Of a DNA stretch of 33,538 nucleotides, positions 1 to 9,090 are shown piece by piece. Numbering within the stretch: the stretch's first letter is position 1; every line of letters begins with the position of its first letter. The notes below the pieces were generated by a model. The model saw only the letters and a program-made list of their open reading frames with translations, was not told the origin of the DNA and searched no databases. The stretch comes from Atopobiaceae bacterium (GTDB lineage: Bacteria > Actinomycetota > Coriobacteriia > Coriobacteriales > Atopobiaceae), in assembly GCA_017533825.1 (NCBI GenBank), contig JAFWIE010000005.1, forward strand, positions 1 through 33,538, in the 5' to 3' direction. The position numbers and the translations under genes were made by a program.

Positions 1-39
1 CGACTGGCCACAAACTGGCCACAAACGCCCGTCCAGTGA
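1..39 (+). pseudogene. possible 3' end of an integrase gene (cut by window edge)
   Basis: Frame 1 reads RLATNWPQTPVQ and then a TGA stop at 37-39. A short tail of this kind next to a tRNA-derived attachment site would fit the C-terminus of a tyrosine integrase, because int genes commonly end beside their att site. Only 12 residues are visible and no catalytic motif is present, so this rests on position rather than homology. It could equally be non-coding. Confidence 0.2.
3..24. repeat. two abutting 11-bp direct repeats
   Basis: ACTGGCCACAA occurs twice without a gap (3-13 and 14-24). Short direct repeats about 150 bp from a tRNA-derived core site are what arm-type binding sites of tyrosine integrases look like. 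The repeat is seen directly; the binding role is inference. Confidence 0.45.
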
Positions 40-170
40 TGGAAGGGACAATACTCGACGGAAACGGTCGATGCTGACAAAACTGCAGGTCAAATACCGA
101 AAAGTGACTTGACGGCCAGAACGGTAAAGCCTATCTTTGAGCGCTGGAACTTTTTCGGGACCGTGAGGCC

Positions 171-198
171 GCTGGTTCGAATCCAGTCGTCCCGACCA
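171..198 (+). other. tRNA 3'-end remnant, probable attachment site (attL/attR)
   Basis: The stretch has a T-arm (stem 171-175 with 183-187, loop TTCGAAT), then an acceptor 3' strand CGTCCCG, discriminator A and CCA at 196-198. The D-arm and anticodon arm are missing upstream, so it is not a working tRNA gene. A 3' tRNA end alone, followed at once by a terminator, is the usual scar where a phage or integrative element used a tRNA gene as its target. The implied 5' strand CGGGACG would suit tRNA-Pro, but the isotype cannot be proved. The element would lie to the left, outside the window. Confidence 0.55.
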
Positions 199-209
199 TG
201 AATCTGAGA

Positions 210-240
210 GGTCGTCGGCACCACGCCGGCGGCCTTTTTT
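210..240 (+). terminator. intrinsic terminator after the tRNA remnant
   Basis: A 10-bp stem (210-219 with 225-234, including G-U pairs) and a 5-nt loop ACCAC are followed by six T (235-240). It probably ended the original tRNA transcript. Confidence 0.75.
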
Positions 241-344
241 CGTTGCGCAATGATTGCAATCTGCCCAACGAATCTATCGCAATCTGCCCGATGGCCCTCC
301 TGGGGATAGTCTTTCAGAACCCAAACGCCCTCGATGCCATTACC

Positions 345-383
345 GTCGAATATTCGACAATTCTTGCATCGAATATTCGACGG
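345..383 (+). promoter_or_regulatory. pair of identical palindromic operators
   Basis: The 12-bp palindrome TCGAATATTCGA occurs twice, within 345-358 and 369-383. The outer bases (CCG on the left, CGG on the right) make the whole block symmetric. The second copy lies exactly between the -35 and -10 of the promoter at 364-392. This arrangement suits repression by the downstream protein, which ends in a winged-helix-like region. Binding by that protein is inferred. Confidence 0.6.
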
Positions 384-392
384 TGCTAGCAT
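364..392 (+). promoter_or_regulatory. promoter of the AlbA-type ATPase gene
   Basis: TTGCAT (364-369), a 17-bp spacer and TAGCAT (387-392) with a TG one base before the -10 (extended -10). Transcription would start near 399, which argues for the ATG at 427 rather than the one at 397. Confidence 0.5.
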
Positions 393-426
393 CGAGATGT
401 TGGGAGGCTTAAGGGAGGAGGGCCAA

Positions 427-1905
427 ATGGCATTGCCCGTCAGCATCGATAGGCTCGTTCGTGGCGGAGTTGTCGAATCCACAAGGATCGAATTCAAAGG
501 CGGATTCAACCCCAACCCCATCATGCACAGCATCTGTGCCTTTGCGAATGATATCGACAACATCGGCGGTGGCTACCTTGTCATAGGAATCGATGAGGAC
601 AACGGGCAGCCCGTATTGCCGCCCCGCGGCATCAGTCAAACGGAGGTCGACCGCACGCTCAAGCGCCTCCTTGACCTCTGTCGCCTTATCGAGCCCCTCT
701 ACCAGCCCATAGTTGAGCCGGTCCAGCTGGATGGCGCTTGGGTCATCGTCATCTGGGCGCCCGGTGGCCATGGGCGCCCGTATAAGGTTCCGAAGGACGT
801 GCTCGGCAAGGACAAGTCCAACAAGCGCTACTACATCCGCAAGTTCTCGAGTACGGTCGTGGCTTCCCCCGACGAGGAGCGCGAGCTCTTTTACGCATCG
901 CAAACCGTGCCCTTCGATGACCAGCCAAACCTCGCCGCATCCGTGGAAGACCTGAGCAGGCCGCTCCTGCGTGACTACCTCAGCGAGGTGGGCAGCTCGC
1001 TCTTTGGCATCTCGGAGTCCATGGAGACCGCCGACATCGCGCGCAGCATGCAGCTGCTTGCTGGTCCTCCGGAGGACCAGCATCCGCGCAACGTGGGCAT
1101 CCTCATGTTTAGCGAGCGGATAGAGCGCTACTTCCCCTATGCGCGCATCGAGGTCGTCGACCTTCCCGACCCATCAGGCGAGGGCATGACGGAGCGCGTC
1201 TTCCGAGGTTCACTGCAGCACCAGCTCTCTGCGGCCCTCTCCTACATCGGCAGCTATGTCATCCAGAAGCGCACTTTCAAGCACGAGGGGACACCCGTCG
1301 CCGAGGTGGTCACCAACTATCCCTATGCTGCTGTCGAGGAGATACTCTCCAATGCGGTCTACCATCGCTCGTACCAGCTGTACGAGCCAACTACCGTGCG
1401 CATTACACCCGAGGCCATGGAGATCACGAGCTTCCCGGGCTTTGACCGCAGTATCACGCAGGAGATGATCGAGTCCTACGACCTGCGCTGCGACCGCTAC
1501 CGCAACCGCAGGATCGGAGACTTCCTCAAGGAGCTGGGCCTCTGCGAGGGGAGGAACACCGGCTTTCCCAAGGCGCTTGCGGCGCTTGACGCCAACGCGT
1601 CGCCGCGGCCTACCTTCCGCATGGACGAGGCTCGCGGGTTTCTCACCGTACGTCTTGCCGTGCACCCCGCCTTTGCGCCAGAGCCCACAGGTCCGACACC
1701 GAAGGAGCTTGCGTACCGGGAGAGGATTGCCGAGGCCCTTGCAGGAGGCCCCCTGTCCCTATCCGAGCTGTCCCGCGCAATGGGCTACAAGTCCATACCC
1801 AAGCGACTTTCCAGAGCCATCGAGGCCATGGCATCTGAGGGGTTCGTGGCAAAGGTCACCACGGGAGGGCTGCGCACCAAGATTGCGCTTGTAGTCCGGC
1901 AATAG
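427..1905 (+). CDS. AlbA_2/Schlafen-type ATP-binding regulator
   Basis: A 492-aa protein of the family annotated as putative DNA-binding domain / ATP-binding protein (AlbA_2, COG2865). The N-terminus (about residues 10-130) has the AlbA_2 pattern: ESTRIEFKGG, then FANDIDNIGGGYLVIGI. The middle has the GHKL-like motif EEILSNAVYHRSY, followed by a strand pattern ending in SFPG. The last 70 residues look like a winged helix (LSLSELSRAMGYKSIPKRLS). ATG 427 was chosen because GGGAGGAG sits at 413-420 and the predicted promoter would start the transcript near 399. Members of this family often lie next to mobile elements, and the att-like site just upstream agrees. Its biological role is unknown; autoregulation through the two palindromes is likely. 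Confidence 0.8.
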   Translation: MALPVSIDRLVRGGVVESTRIEFKGGFNPNPIMHSICAFANDIDNIGGGYLVIGIDEDNGQPVLPPRGISQTEVDRTLKRLLDLCRLIEPLYQPIVEPVQLDGAWVIVIWAPGGHGRPYKVPKDVLGKDKSNKRYYIRKFSSTVVASPDEERELFYASQTVPFDDQPNLAASVEDLSRPLLRDYLSEVGSSLFGISESMETADIARSMQLLAGPPEDQHPRNVGILMFSERIERYFPYARIEVVDLPDPSGEGMTERVFRGSLQHQLSAALSYIGSYVIQKRTFKHEGTPVAEVVTNYPYAAVEEILSNAVYHRSYQLYEPTTVRITPEAMEITSFPGFDRSITQEMIESYDLRCDRYRNRRIGDFLKELGLCEGRNTGFPKALAALDANASPRPTFRMDEARGFLTVRLAVHPAFAPEPTGPTPKELAYRERIAEALAGGPLSLSELSRAMGYKSIPKRLSRAIEAMASEGFVAKVTTGGLRTKIALVVRQ

Positions 1906-1915
1906 GCCGCGGCTT

Positions 1916-1959
1916 AGGTGCCGAATGGCAACCTTGCGGGTAACGTACCGGAGGCACCT
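1916..1959 (+). terminator. hairpin downstream of the AlbA-type gene, possible terminator
   Basis: AGGTGCC (1916-1922) pairs with GGCACCT (1953-1959), and a smaller GGTA/TACC hairpin lies inside. No T-run follows, so termination is uncertain. The rest of the 1906-2077 gap shows nothing else clear. Confidence 0.3.
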
Positions 1960-2036
1960 CTCGCGCGGTGACAACTACCCCACATACCGCTCGGCAGTTT
2001 GCCACCCTTTGAGAAGGCGGCCTATCCATGGGTTCG

Positions 2037-2042
2037 TATAAT
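2037..2042 (+). promoter_or_regulatory. -10 element upstream of the zinc-ribbon gene
   Basis: A perfect TATAAT lies 35 bp before the start codon. TTGAGA at 2009-2014 is 22 bp away, too far for a standard -35, so only the -10 is claimed. Confidence 0.35.
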
Positions 2043-2077
2043 CGAATCACAATAAGCCTCAAAGAAGGAGGTCCGGC

Positions 2078-2824
2078 ATGCTCCACTCGTTCACGCGAAA
2101 CTACAGCGACCTTTCTACCGAAGCTGGTTTTCAGTTTGAATACTTTTGTGACAACTGCGGCAACGGCTACAAGTCGTCCTTCGTGGAGTCAACCACGTAC
2201 GATATGCGCAAGAAGGGCGAGAGGCTGGGTCGCGGGGTCGGCCTGCTGGGCGGTCTTCTCGGGGGGATTGCCGGCGACCTCGGCGCGGCGGCCGAGCGAG
2301 GAATCGACGCGTTCGGATCGAGGTTCGAGAACCAAAGCCCGAGGTGGCGCCAAGAGCAGGAGAAGGCGTTTGACGCAGCCCAAAGCGAGGTTCGGCCGCA
2401 CTTCCGCAAGTGCCCCTCATGCAGTAACTGGGTTTGCGACGACTGCTGGAACGAGGACGAGGGCCTGTGCATAACCTGCGCACCACGCGAGAGCGCCTAC
2501 GTCGCCCAGGCTCGCAACAGGGCCATGCGAAACAACATAGATGCCGCGGCCGATACCGCGCAGGTGTGGCACGGTGAGCTGGAGACCCGCACGACCATTT
2601 GTCCTCAATGTGGCAAGCCTGCCGGTACGGGCAGGTTCTGCAACAACTGCGGCGCTCCTCTCGGCCAAAACAAATGCCCCAATTGCGGTGCCGTCGTGGC
2701 GCCGGGACTCAAGTTCTGCGGCGAGTGCGGATCTCCCATGACGGGCAAGAAGGTGTGTCCCAACTGCGGAGCAGAGAACGAACCGAGCATGAAGTTCTGC
2801 GGCGAGTGTGGAACGAAGCTCTAG
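2078..2824 (+). CDS. multi-zinc-ribbon protein
   Basis: A 248-aa protein of unknown function built from zinc-binding Cys pairs. An N-terminal CDNCG pair (C24, C27) is followed by a Gly/Ala-rich stretch (LGGLLGGIAGDLGAAAERG) that could be an amphipathic or membrane-associated helix. A CPSC...CDDCW...CITC cluster lies around residues 112-135. The C-terminal 80 residues hold three double-zinc-ribbon repeats of the form CPxCG...FCxxCG. The start is firm: AGGAGG stands 6 nt before ATG. The next gene begins 3 nt after the stop, so the two are co-transcribed. DZR domains usually mediate protein contacts; the partner is not evident. Confidence 0.8.
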   Translation: MLHSFTRNYSDLSTEAGFQFEYFCDNCGNGYKSSFVESTTYDMRKKGERLGRGVGLLGGLLGGIAGDLGAAAERGIDAFGSRFENQSPRWRQEQEKAFDAAQSEVRPHFRKCPSCSNWVCDDCWNEDEGLCITCAPRESAYVAQARNRAMRNNIDAAADTAQVWHGELETRTTICPQCGKPAGTGRFCNNCGAPLGQNKCPNCGAVVAPGLKFCGECGSPMTGKKVCPNCGAENEPSMKFCGECGTKL

Positions 2825-2827
2825 GTC

Positions 2828-3835
2828 ATGAGCACATACAAGTGCGTGGCCTCGATAGCCGGACTCACCGGAGAGGCGACGGTCGACATCGGAAGCGAAG
2901 CCGTGAGCGTAGCAGGCGTGGGCGAGAAGGCCATCGTCTTGTCCTTTGCCGACATTGCGGACATGCGCCTGCTCAACTATCGCGTGCATGTGCGGTTGAC
3001 CAAAGGTGAGGCGGTCTTCTCGAAGCTGGGGTATCAGACCGAGAACTTCTTTGAGAAGCTGTGGCTTGCCTTCGCGGGCATGAGCGAGCGGTCGCTATTC
3101 ATCGAAGGTGCGCGAATCATGTCCAGCGAGGGCGACTACGCCTATGAGGAGCCTGGCGCGCAGGCCTCCAGCATCGCAAAGCTCACGCTCTATTCCGACT
3201 GTCTTTCCATCGTGCCCCACGACGCGGGGGCAAGGCGCGTGCCTCTCTGCTTCGTGGAATCGCTTGAGCGCAACGGATTTGCGATGAACATGCGGCTCGA
3301 TACCGGCGAGCGCTATCGCGTGGCTCGCCTGGGACGCGAAACCGATCCCTTCTTCAAGCGCCTGTCGGAACTTCGCGAGCGGGCTGGTGCGGAATGGCGC
3401 AAGGCGCATGGCGTGCTCGAGCGGGACCTTCGGTCGCGCCTTGGCGATGCGACGGAGGCGTACCAGGTGTTTTGCGCGTTGCCAGCTGCCGTCGTCCAAG
3501 GGCTGTTCTCGACGCATGACGAGGCGTTCTGGTTTGCCGCCGTGTCCGGCGACCGCGCGGCGGTGGAACTCGTGACGGACGAACAGTCGGCAACGTACCT
3601 GTATAGCTTCGACACTGAGCCTGCCGTGTTCGTCGCCGCACTGCGCCACGCCATGGAGGCGGTAAAGACGAACCGCCGCTTGATCTTTATGCCGCAGGAT
3701 GATTTGGAAGCGGTGCCGCTCTACCGCATGGCGCTTGAGCGTAGTGCCCACACGCGATTCTTGCGCGTGTGCAGCTCTGGGCGCATCGTGCACGCGGCGA
3801 GTTGGAAGAAGAAGCTCGAAGAGTTCTTTGCATAG
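2828..3835 (+). CDS. hypothetical protein, partner of the zinc-ribbon gene
   Basis: A 335-aa protein that I do not recognise. The first half seems to hold two similar beta-rich units (residues about 1-85 and 100-190). Each runs strand after strand and ends in a FFxKLW / FFKRLSELR helix, reminiscent of PH-like domains. The C-terminal half has mixed alpha/beta content. There is no signal peptide, membrane segment or catalytic motif. It follows the zinc-ribbon gene by 3 nt, which suggests the two products work together. The start ATG has no strong ribosome site of its own, consistent with translational coupling. Confidence 0.75.
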   Translation: MSTYKCVASIAGLTGEATVDIGSEAVSVAGVGEKAIVLSFADIADMRLLNYRVHVRLTKGEAVFSKLGYQTENFFEKLWLAFAGMSERSLFIEGARIMSSEGDYAYEEPGAQASSIAKLTLYSDCLSIVPHDAGARRVPLCFVESLERNGFAMNMRLDTGERYRVARLGRETDPFFKRLSELRERAGAEWRKAHGVLERDLRSRLGDATEAYQVFCALPAAVVQGLFSTHDEAFWFAAVSGDRAAVELVTDEQSATYLYSFDTEPAVFVAALRHAMEAVKTNRRLIFMPQDDLEAVPLYRMALERSAHTRFLRVCSSGRIVHAASWKKKLEEFFA

Positions 3836-3917
3836 GGTTCGCGCATAGGCGCTCTTACGCAAGCGACGCAAGCGCCTTCGCATAGGCGCCTTCGCGCGAG
3901 GAATGGCCCCTCATGGC

Positions 3918-3944
3918 CCCCAAGCAGGGTGTACCTGCTTGGGG
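3918..3944. terminator. bidirectional hairpin between convergent genes
   Basis: A perfect 11-bp stem (CCCCAAGCAGG with CCTGCTTGGGG) with a 5-nt loop lies between genes converging at 3835 and 3958. No strong T-run follows on either strand. The stretch 3840-3895 just before it repeats CGCATAGGCGC twice. Confidence 0.55.
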
Positions 3945-3957
3945 TGGCCCGGGGCGA

Positions 3958-4134
3958 TTAGCTCACCTCGGTCCAAGTGTGGCCGCACTTGTTGCAGTAC
4001 CACACCTTGACGGTGCGGCCGAGGCCATCCTTGTATGTCTCCTTGCAGGTCACGTCTTCGCTACCACACTGCGGACAATCCGGCTCGGCCAGCCACTCGT
4101 CCAGGCTTGTGCCACCCATCACGTCGCTTCCCAT
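3958..4134 (-). CDS. small zinc-ribbon protein
   Basis: A 58-aa protein with two Cys pairs, CPQCG and CNKCG, about 25 residues apart: a single rubredoxin-like zinc ribbon ending in GHTWTEVS. ATG 4134 was chosen because GAGGGGGAG lies directly upstream. A longer GTG start at 4176 would add 14 residues but lacks a ribosome site. It is downstream of, and probably co-transcribed with, the spermidine-synthase-like gene, 45 bp away. Confidence 0.7.
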   Translation of the reverse strand: MGSDVMGGTSLDEWLAEPDCPQCGSEDVTCKETYKDGLGRTVKVWYCNKCGHTWTEVS

Positions 4135-4179
4135 GATCTCCCCCTCGGTCGCATGCCCATGCTTTAAGATGCTCACAGC

Positions 4180-5055
4180 TTACCACGCCACGAGGGTGTT
4201 GTTTCCCTTCCTGCGGGGCTCCTCTGGGCATTCGGGAATCACGCGCACGTGCGAGAACTCGCGGGCGAAGGCCTCCTCGGTCGCGTGCAGGACCTGCGAG
4301 CCGCGGCCCTCAAGTGGTGTGCGCACGTTCCCGATGTAGAGGCCGCCCTCGCGCAGGTGCGCACGAATCGCTTGCGCGCCTTCGGTGGTGGAGAGCCGGC
4401 CCAACGGTCGGTTGCCGCCGAACGCGTCGTTCACGATGAGGTCAAAGCCCTGCTCGTCGGCGAGAAGGCAGTCCCAGGCGTCGCCAGTCCGAAGTGAGAG
4501 CCGCCCGTTCTGCTCGGTGCGGAACTCCTCGACGAGCCGGTCGAGAAAGAACTGCTCACGGGCGATTTGCTCGATGGAGGGGTCTATCTCCACCACCTCG
4601 CAGGAGAAGTCGGGCCGATACGCGACGAGCCACTTGGGGAAGGAGTATCCACCGCCGCCCATGACAAGCGCGCGCCGCGAAGGGGTGGTGGGGGCGTCGC
4701 CCGGCGTCGTGTCCCGCTGGGCCTCGGGCTCGTCGTCCGGCGTCGTGCCCCGCGGCGCTGCGGGCGCGCCAAACCTGCGCCGCACTTCCGTTCCCCACGT
4801 GCGGTGATACGCACAGACGGGCACCCACAGCAGGTCCTCGTCCACGTAGCACACGCTCTGGTAGGTGCCGTTCACGTTGAGCAGCCGCACGGTCGTGCCG
4901 TCCTCGTCGGCAGAGTCAAAGACGAGCGCCGGGCCGAAGCGCGTGTGCCAGCGAAACCACACACCGCGCCACGTGAGCAGCCGAGGCAGGAGCAGGCGCA
5001 CCAGCAGGGCGAACGCGGCGCATGCGATCGTATATATGGCAAGACTTCGGAGCAT
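4180..5055 (-). CDS. spermidine-synthase-like protein with N-terminal membrane helix
   Basis: A 291-aa protein. Residues about 2-25 form one hydrophobic helix (LRSLAIYTIACAAFALLVRLL), so the protein is probably membrane-anchored. After a linker rich in Thr, Pro and Asp comes a Rossmann methyltransferase-type fold: ALVMGGGGYSFPKWL (nucleotide-binding loop), VEIDPSIEQIA (acidic end of strand 2), GDAWDCL and FDLIVNDAF. This is the pattern of the spermine/spermidine synthase family. Whether it makes polyamines or methylates is not shown; the DAF motif suits the polyamine branch. The start at 5055 follows GGGAGG 5 nt upstream; an upstream ATG at 5100 lacks one. Confidence 0.7.
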   Translation of the reverse strand: MLRSLAIYTIACAAFALLVRLLLPRLLTWRGVWFRWHTRFGPALVFDSADEDGTTVRLLNVNGTYQSVCYVDEDLLWVPVCAYHRTWGTEVRRRFGAPAAPRGTTPDDEPEAQRDTTPGDAPTTPSRRALVMGGGGYSFPKWLVAYRPDFSCEVVEIDPSIEQIAREQFFLDRLVEEFRTEQNGRLSLRTGDAWDCLLADEQGFDLIVNDAFGGNRPLGRLSTTEGAQAIRAHLREGGLYIGNVRTPLEGRGSQVLHATEEAFAREFSHVRVIPECPEEPRRKGNNTLVAW

Positions 5056-5147
5056 GGCGCCCTCCCTTCTCGCCGTCCCTTCCTTTGGGTAGCATAGCAA
5101 TTGGAAAGTAGAGATTGTGTGTTGGGCACATTTGTGCAGACCTCGGC

Positions 5148-5153
5148 TATACT
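5148..5153 (+). promoter_or_regulatory. -10 element of the tatA promoter
   Basis: TATACT lies 58 bp before the tatA start codon. TTGGGC at 5122-5127 is 20 bp away, so the -35 is uncertain. Confidence 0.35.
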
Positions 5154-5210
5154 AACGGATGCGACATTGCGCCAGACGCATGTCGATATCGAATACAACG
5201 GGAGGCATCC

Positions 5211-5414
5211 ATGATTCTAGGACTTGGCGGACCAGAGCTCATCGTTATCCTGCTGGTCGTTCTTGTCATCTTCGGGCCCAAGAACCTTCCCAAGCTCGGC
5301 TCCGCTCTTGGCAAGACGGTCAAGAACGTGCGCGAGGGCATGGAAGGCGACGACGATGAGGCTGAAGAGGCGGAGGACGCCAACGCGGCCAAGACGGACG
5401 AAGAGTCCGAGTAG
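5211..5414 (+). CDS. tatA: Sec-independent translocase subunit TatA/TatE
   Basis: A 67-aa protein of the twin-arginine translocation system, which moves folded proteins across the membrane. It shows the family plan: a short N-terminal membrane helix (residues 6-21), the FGP hinge at 21-23, an amphipathic helix ([18 protein letters not shown]) and an acidic tail rich in Asp and Glu. ATG 5211 follows GGGAGG at the right distance. No tatB or tatC lies nearby, which is common in actinobacteria and Firmicutes with a minimal TatAC system. greA begins 46 bp downstream. Confidence 0.9.
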   Translation: MILGLGGPELIVILLVVLVIFGPKNLPKLGSALGKTVKNVREGMEGDDDEAEEAEDANAAKTDEESE

Positions 5415-5460
5415 CAGGTAAGAGGCCCACGGACCTAAATCGAACCAGAGCGAGGAGCAC

Positions 5461-5940
5461 ATGGCGACCAACAACACCATCCTAACCCCAGAGGGATACG
5501 CGAAGCTCGAGCAGGAGCTCAGGGACCTCGAGCAGCAGAAGCTCGACATCGCCGATCAGCTACGCGTGGCACGCGAGTTCGGCGACCTCTCCGAGAACGC
5601 CGAGTACGACGCCGCACGTGAGGCCCAGGCACAGAACGAGGCGCGCATCAACGAGGTGCGCCACATTCTGAACACCGCCCAGGTTGCCGACAACGAGGTT
5701 GTGGGCGAGCGCGGCACGATGGTTTCGGTGGGCAGCACGGTTGAGCTGGTCGGCGCGGACGGCAAGTCGGTGAAGTTCACCATCGTCGGCACGACCGAGA
5801 CGAACTCGCTCGCGCACCGCATCTCCAATGAGTCCCCCGCAGGCGCGGCGCTGGTTGGCCATGTGGTGGGCGACCAGATTGCCTTCTCCACGCCGTCGGG
5901 CAAGCAGCGCACGTTCACCATCAAGGCAATCACGCGCTAG
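5461..5940 (+). CDS. greA: transcription elongation factor GreA
   Basis: A 159-aa protein, the standard length. GreA rescues backtracked RNA polymerase by stimulating cleavage of the nascent RNA. Residues 1-75 form the N-terminal coiled-coil finger, with the acidic tip motif FGDLSENAEYDAAREAQ. The rest is the FKBP-like C-terminal domain, ending HVVGDQIAFSTPSGKQRTFTIKAI. GAGGAG precedes the ATG. It lies between tatA and lysS; greA next to lysS is a common bacterial arrangement. Confidence 0.95.
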   Translation: MATNNTILTPEGYAKLEQELRDLEQQKLDIADQLRVAREFGDLSENAEYDAAREAQAQNEARINEVRHILNTAQVADNEVVGERGTMVSVGSTVELVGADGKSVKFTIVGTTETNSLAHRISNESPAGAALVGHVVGDQIAFSTPSGKQRTFTIKAITR

Positions 5941-5955
5941 CAGTTGGTACACAAG

Positions 5956-6017
5956 GGCGCCGCGGGGATGGTTCGTGGCGCGAGAAGGGCACCGTGGGGA
6001 CCATCCCCGTGGTGCCC
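5956..6017 (+). promoter_or_regulatory. competing hairpins in the greA-lysS gap
   Basis: Segment B (5987-6000) pairs with segment C (6004-6017) as a 14-bp stem with a 3-nt loop. Segment A (5956-5971) can pair with almost the same bases (6001-6016) over 16 positions with G-U pairs. The two folds exclude each other, as in attenuators. No T-run follows C, so it could also be only a terminator-like or repeat-derived structure. It ends 26 bp before lysS. Confidence 0.4.
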
Positions 6018-6043
6018 TACTAATATGTAGACAAGGAGCATTC

Positions 6044-8269
<2,226 letters not shown>

Positions 8270-8320
8270 CCGCAGGGCAACCTCATAGCCGCAGGGCAAC
8301 CATAGTGGTCAATGCAATCA

Positions 8321-8357
8321 AGAGGGCAGCCCCATCTGGTCGATGGGGCTGCCCTCT
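8321..8357. terminator. bidirectional hairpin between lysS and the leader-peptide gene
   Basis: A perfect 15-bp stem (8321-8335 with 8343-8357) and a 7-nt loop lie between convergent genes. No clear T-run follows on either strand. Just upstream, GCCGCAGGGCAACC occurs twice (8270-8300). Confidence 0.55.
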
Positions 8358-8402
8358 GTGACTTCTCCTCCGCAATTGGGGGTTGTTGGCGCTTGGATGG
8401 CG

Positions 8403-8702
8403 TTACCTGCGCTTGTTTCCAAAGGTCTCTCGTACCCATTTGAGTCGCTTATCGTTAATGCGCTGCCAAGAGTATCCGCCGTGCTGGTTGTTCGGGAGGT
8501 TCTTCCTCGCGTATCTCATGGCCTCCTGCTTGTCGGCGAAGCGGGCGACAACGTCACCCTTTCCGTCTATTACCTCATAGCGCTCGCCACCGTAATTGCG
8601 GTTGTCATGTATGTAGCCGCCGGCAATTTCGACGAGCTCCTCCTCGTTCAGCTCCACGCCGTCCTCGACGAGTTCCTGCTCCTGAATCTTTTCGTCTGCC
8701 AT
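8403..8702 (-). CDS. double-glycine leader peptide, likely exported by a C39-type ABC transporter
   Basis: A 99-aa precursor-like protein. The acidic N-terminus (residues 1-29) ends in ELNEEELVEIAGG, the typical leader of bacteriocin and NHLP/Nif11-type precursors, cut after the Gly-Gly by a C39 peptidase. The remaining 70 residues begin YIHDNRNYGGE, run through a compact YEVIDGKGDVVARFADK unit and end strongly basic (LKWVRETFGNKRR). There are no cysteines and few Ser/Thr, so a lanthipeptide is unlikely. AGGGA lies before the ATG. There is no modification enzyme beside it. The only C39 transporter in the window is at 28784-30943. The opposite-strand frame across the gene lacks protein-like composition. 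Confidence 0.7.
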   Translation of the reverse strand: MADEKIQEQELVEDGVELNEEELVEIAGGYIHDNRNYGGERYEVIDGKGDVVARFADKQEAMRYARKNLPNNQHGGYSWQRINDKRLKWVRETFGNKRR

Positions 8703-8827
8703 GGTTGGTCCCTTTTTCTTGGGTTGGTTCTCTCAATCGTTGGCGGTTATACGTCGCCGACGCGCCCGCCGTCTTAAAAAATCTCGAATAAGGATAATCG
8801 GGTCGAATCGCCTCGGTCGCGGTGCTT

Positions 8828-8980
8828 GCGGGGGCCGGCCGTTGAGATGACGGCCGAGGACCGTCGGGTGCCGTACATGCGAGGGCCCGGCCGTGGGGAC
8901 GACGGCCGAGGACCGTCGGGTGCCATGGTTGCGGGGCCCGGCCGATGGGATGACGGCCGAGGACCGCCGGGTGCCGTGAG
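8828..8980. repeat. three tandem copies of a 51-52-bp hairpin-forming repeat
   Basis: Copies begin at 8828, 8879 and 8931. Each contains GGCCGT (or GGCCGA), a short loop, GACGGCC, and then GAGGACCG(T/C)CGGGTGCC. Each can form its own GGCCG/CGGCC hairpin. The period is not a multiple of three and no frame keeps a consistent repeat peptide, so it is non-coding. The rest of the gap 8703-9090 holds an AT-rich patch (8770-8800) and GC-rich sequence without other signals. Confidence 0.75.
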
Positions 8981-9090
8981 CCGCCGCCCTCGATAGGTAG
9001 CCACCGGTGGCACCGGCGGTAGTTACCCCTTTTGGTGCGGTCTGTTATTCTTTTAACAAGATTGATTATGGAGGCGTTGGGAGGTGCGTG

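Noticed and set aside
90..563. 157-aa minus-strand frame ending DDWIRTSGLTVPK
   Set aside because: It reads through the reverse complement of a tRNA T-arm, a well-known source of false proteins, and overlaps the promoter and start of the ATPase gene.
8343..8777. 144-aa plus-strand frame opposite the leader-peptide gene
   Set aside because: The minus strand has a ribosome site and a clear double-glycine leader; the plus frame starts inside the terminator hairpin.
8774..9013. 79-aa minus-strand frame rich in Pro, Arg and Ser
   Set aside because: It translates the 52-bp tandem repeat, whose period changes the frame from copy to copy.
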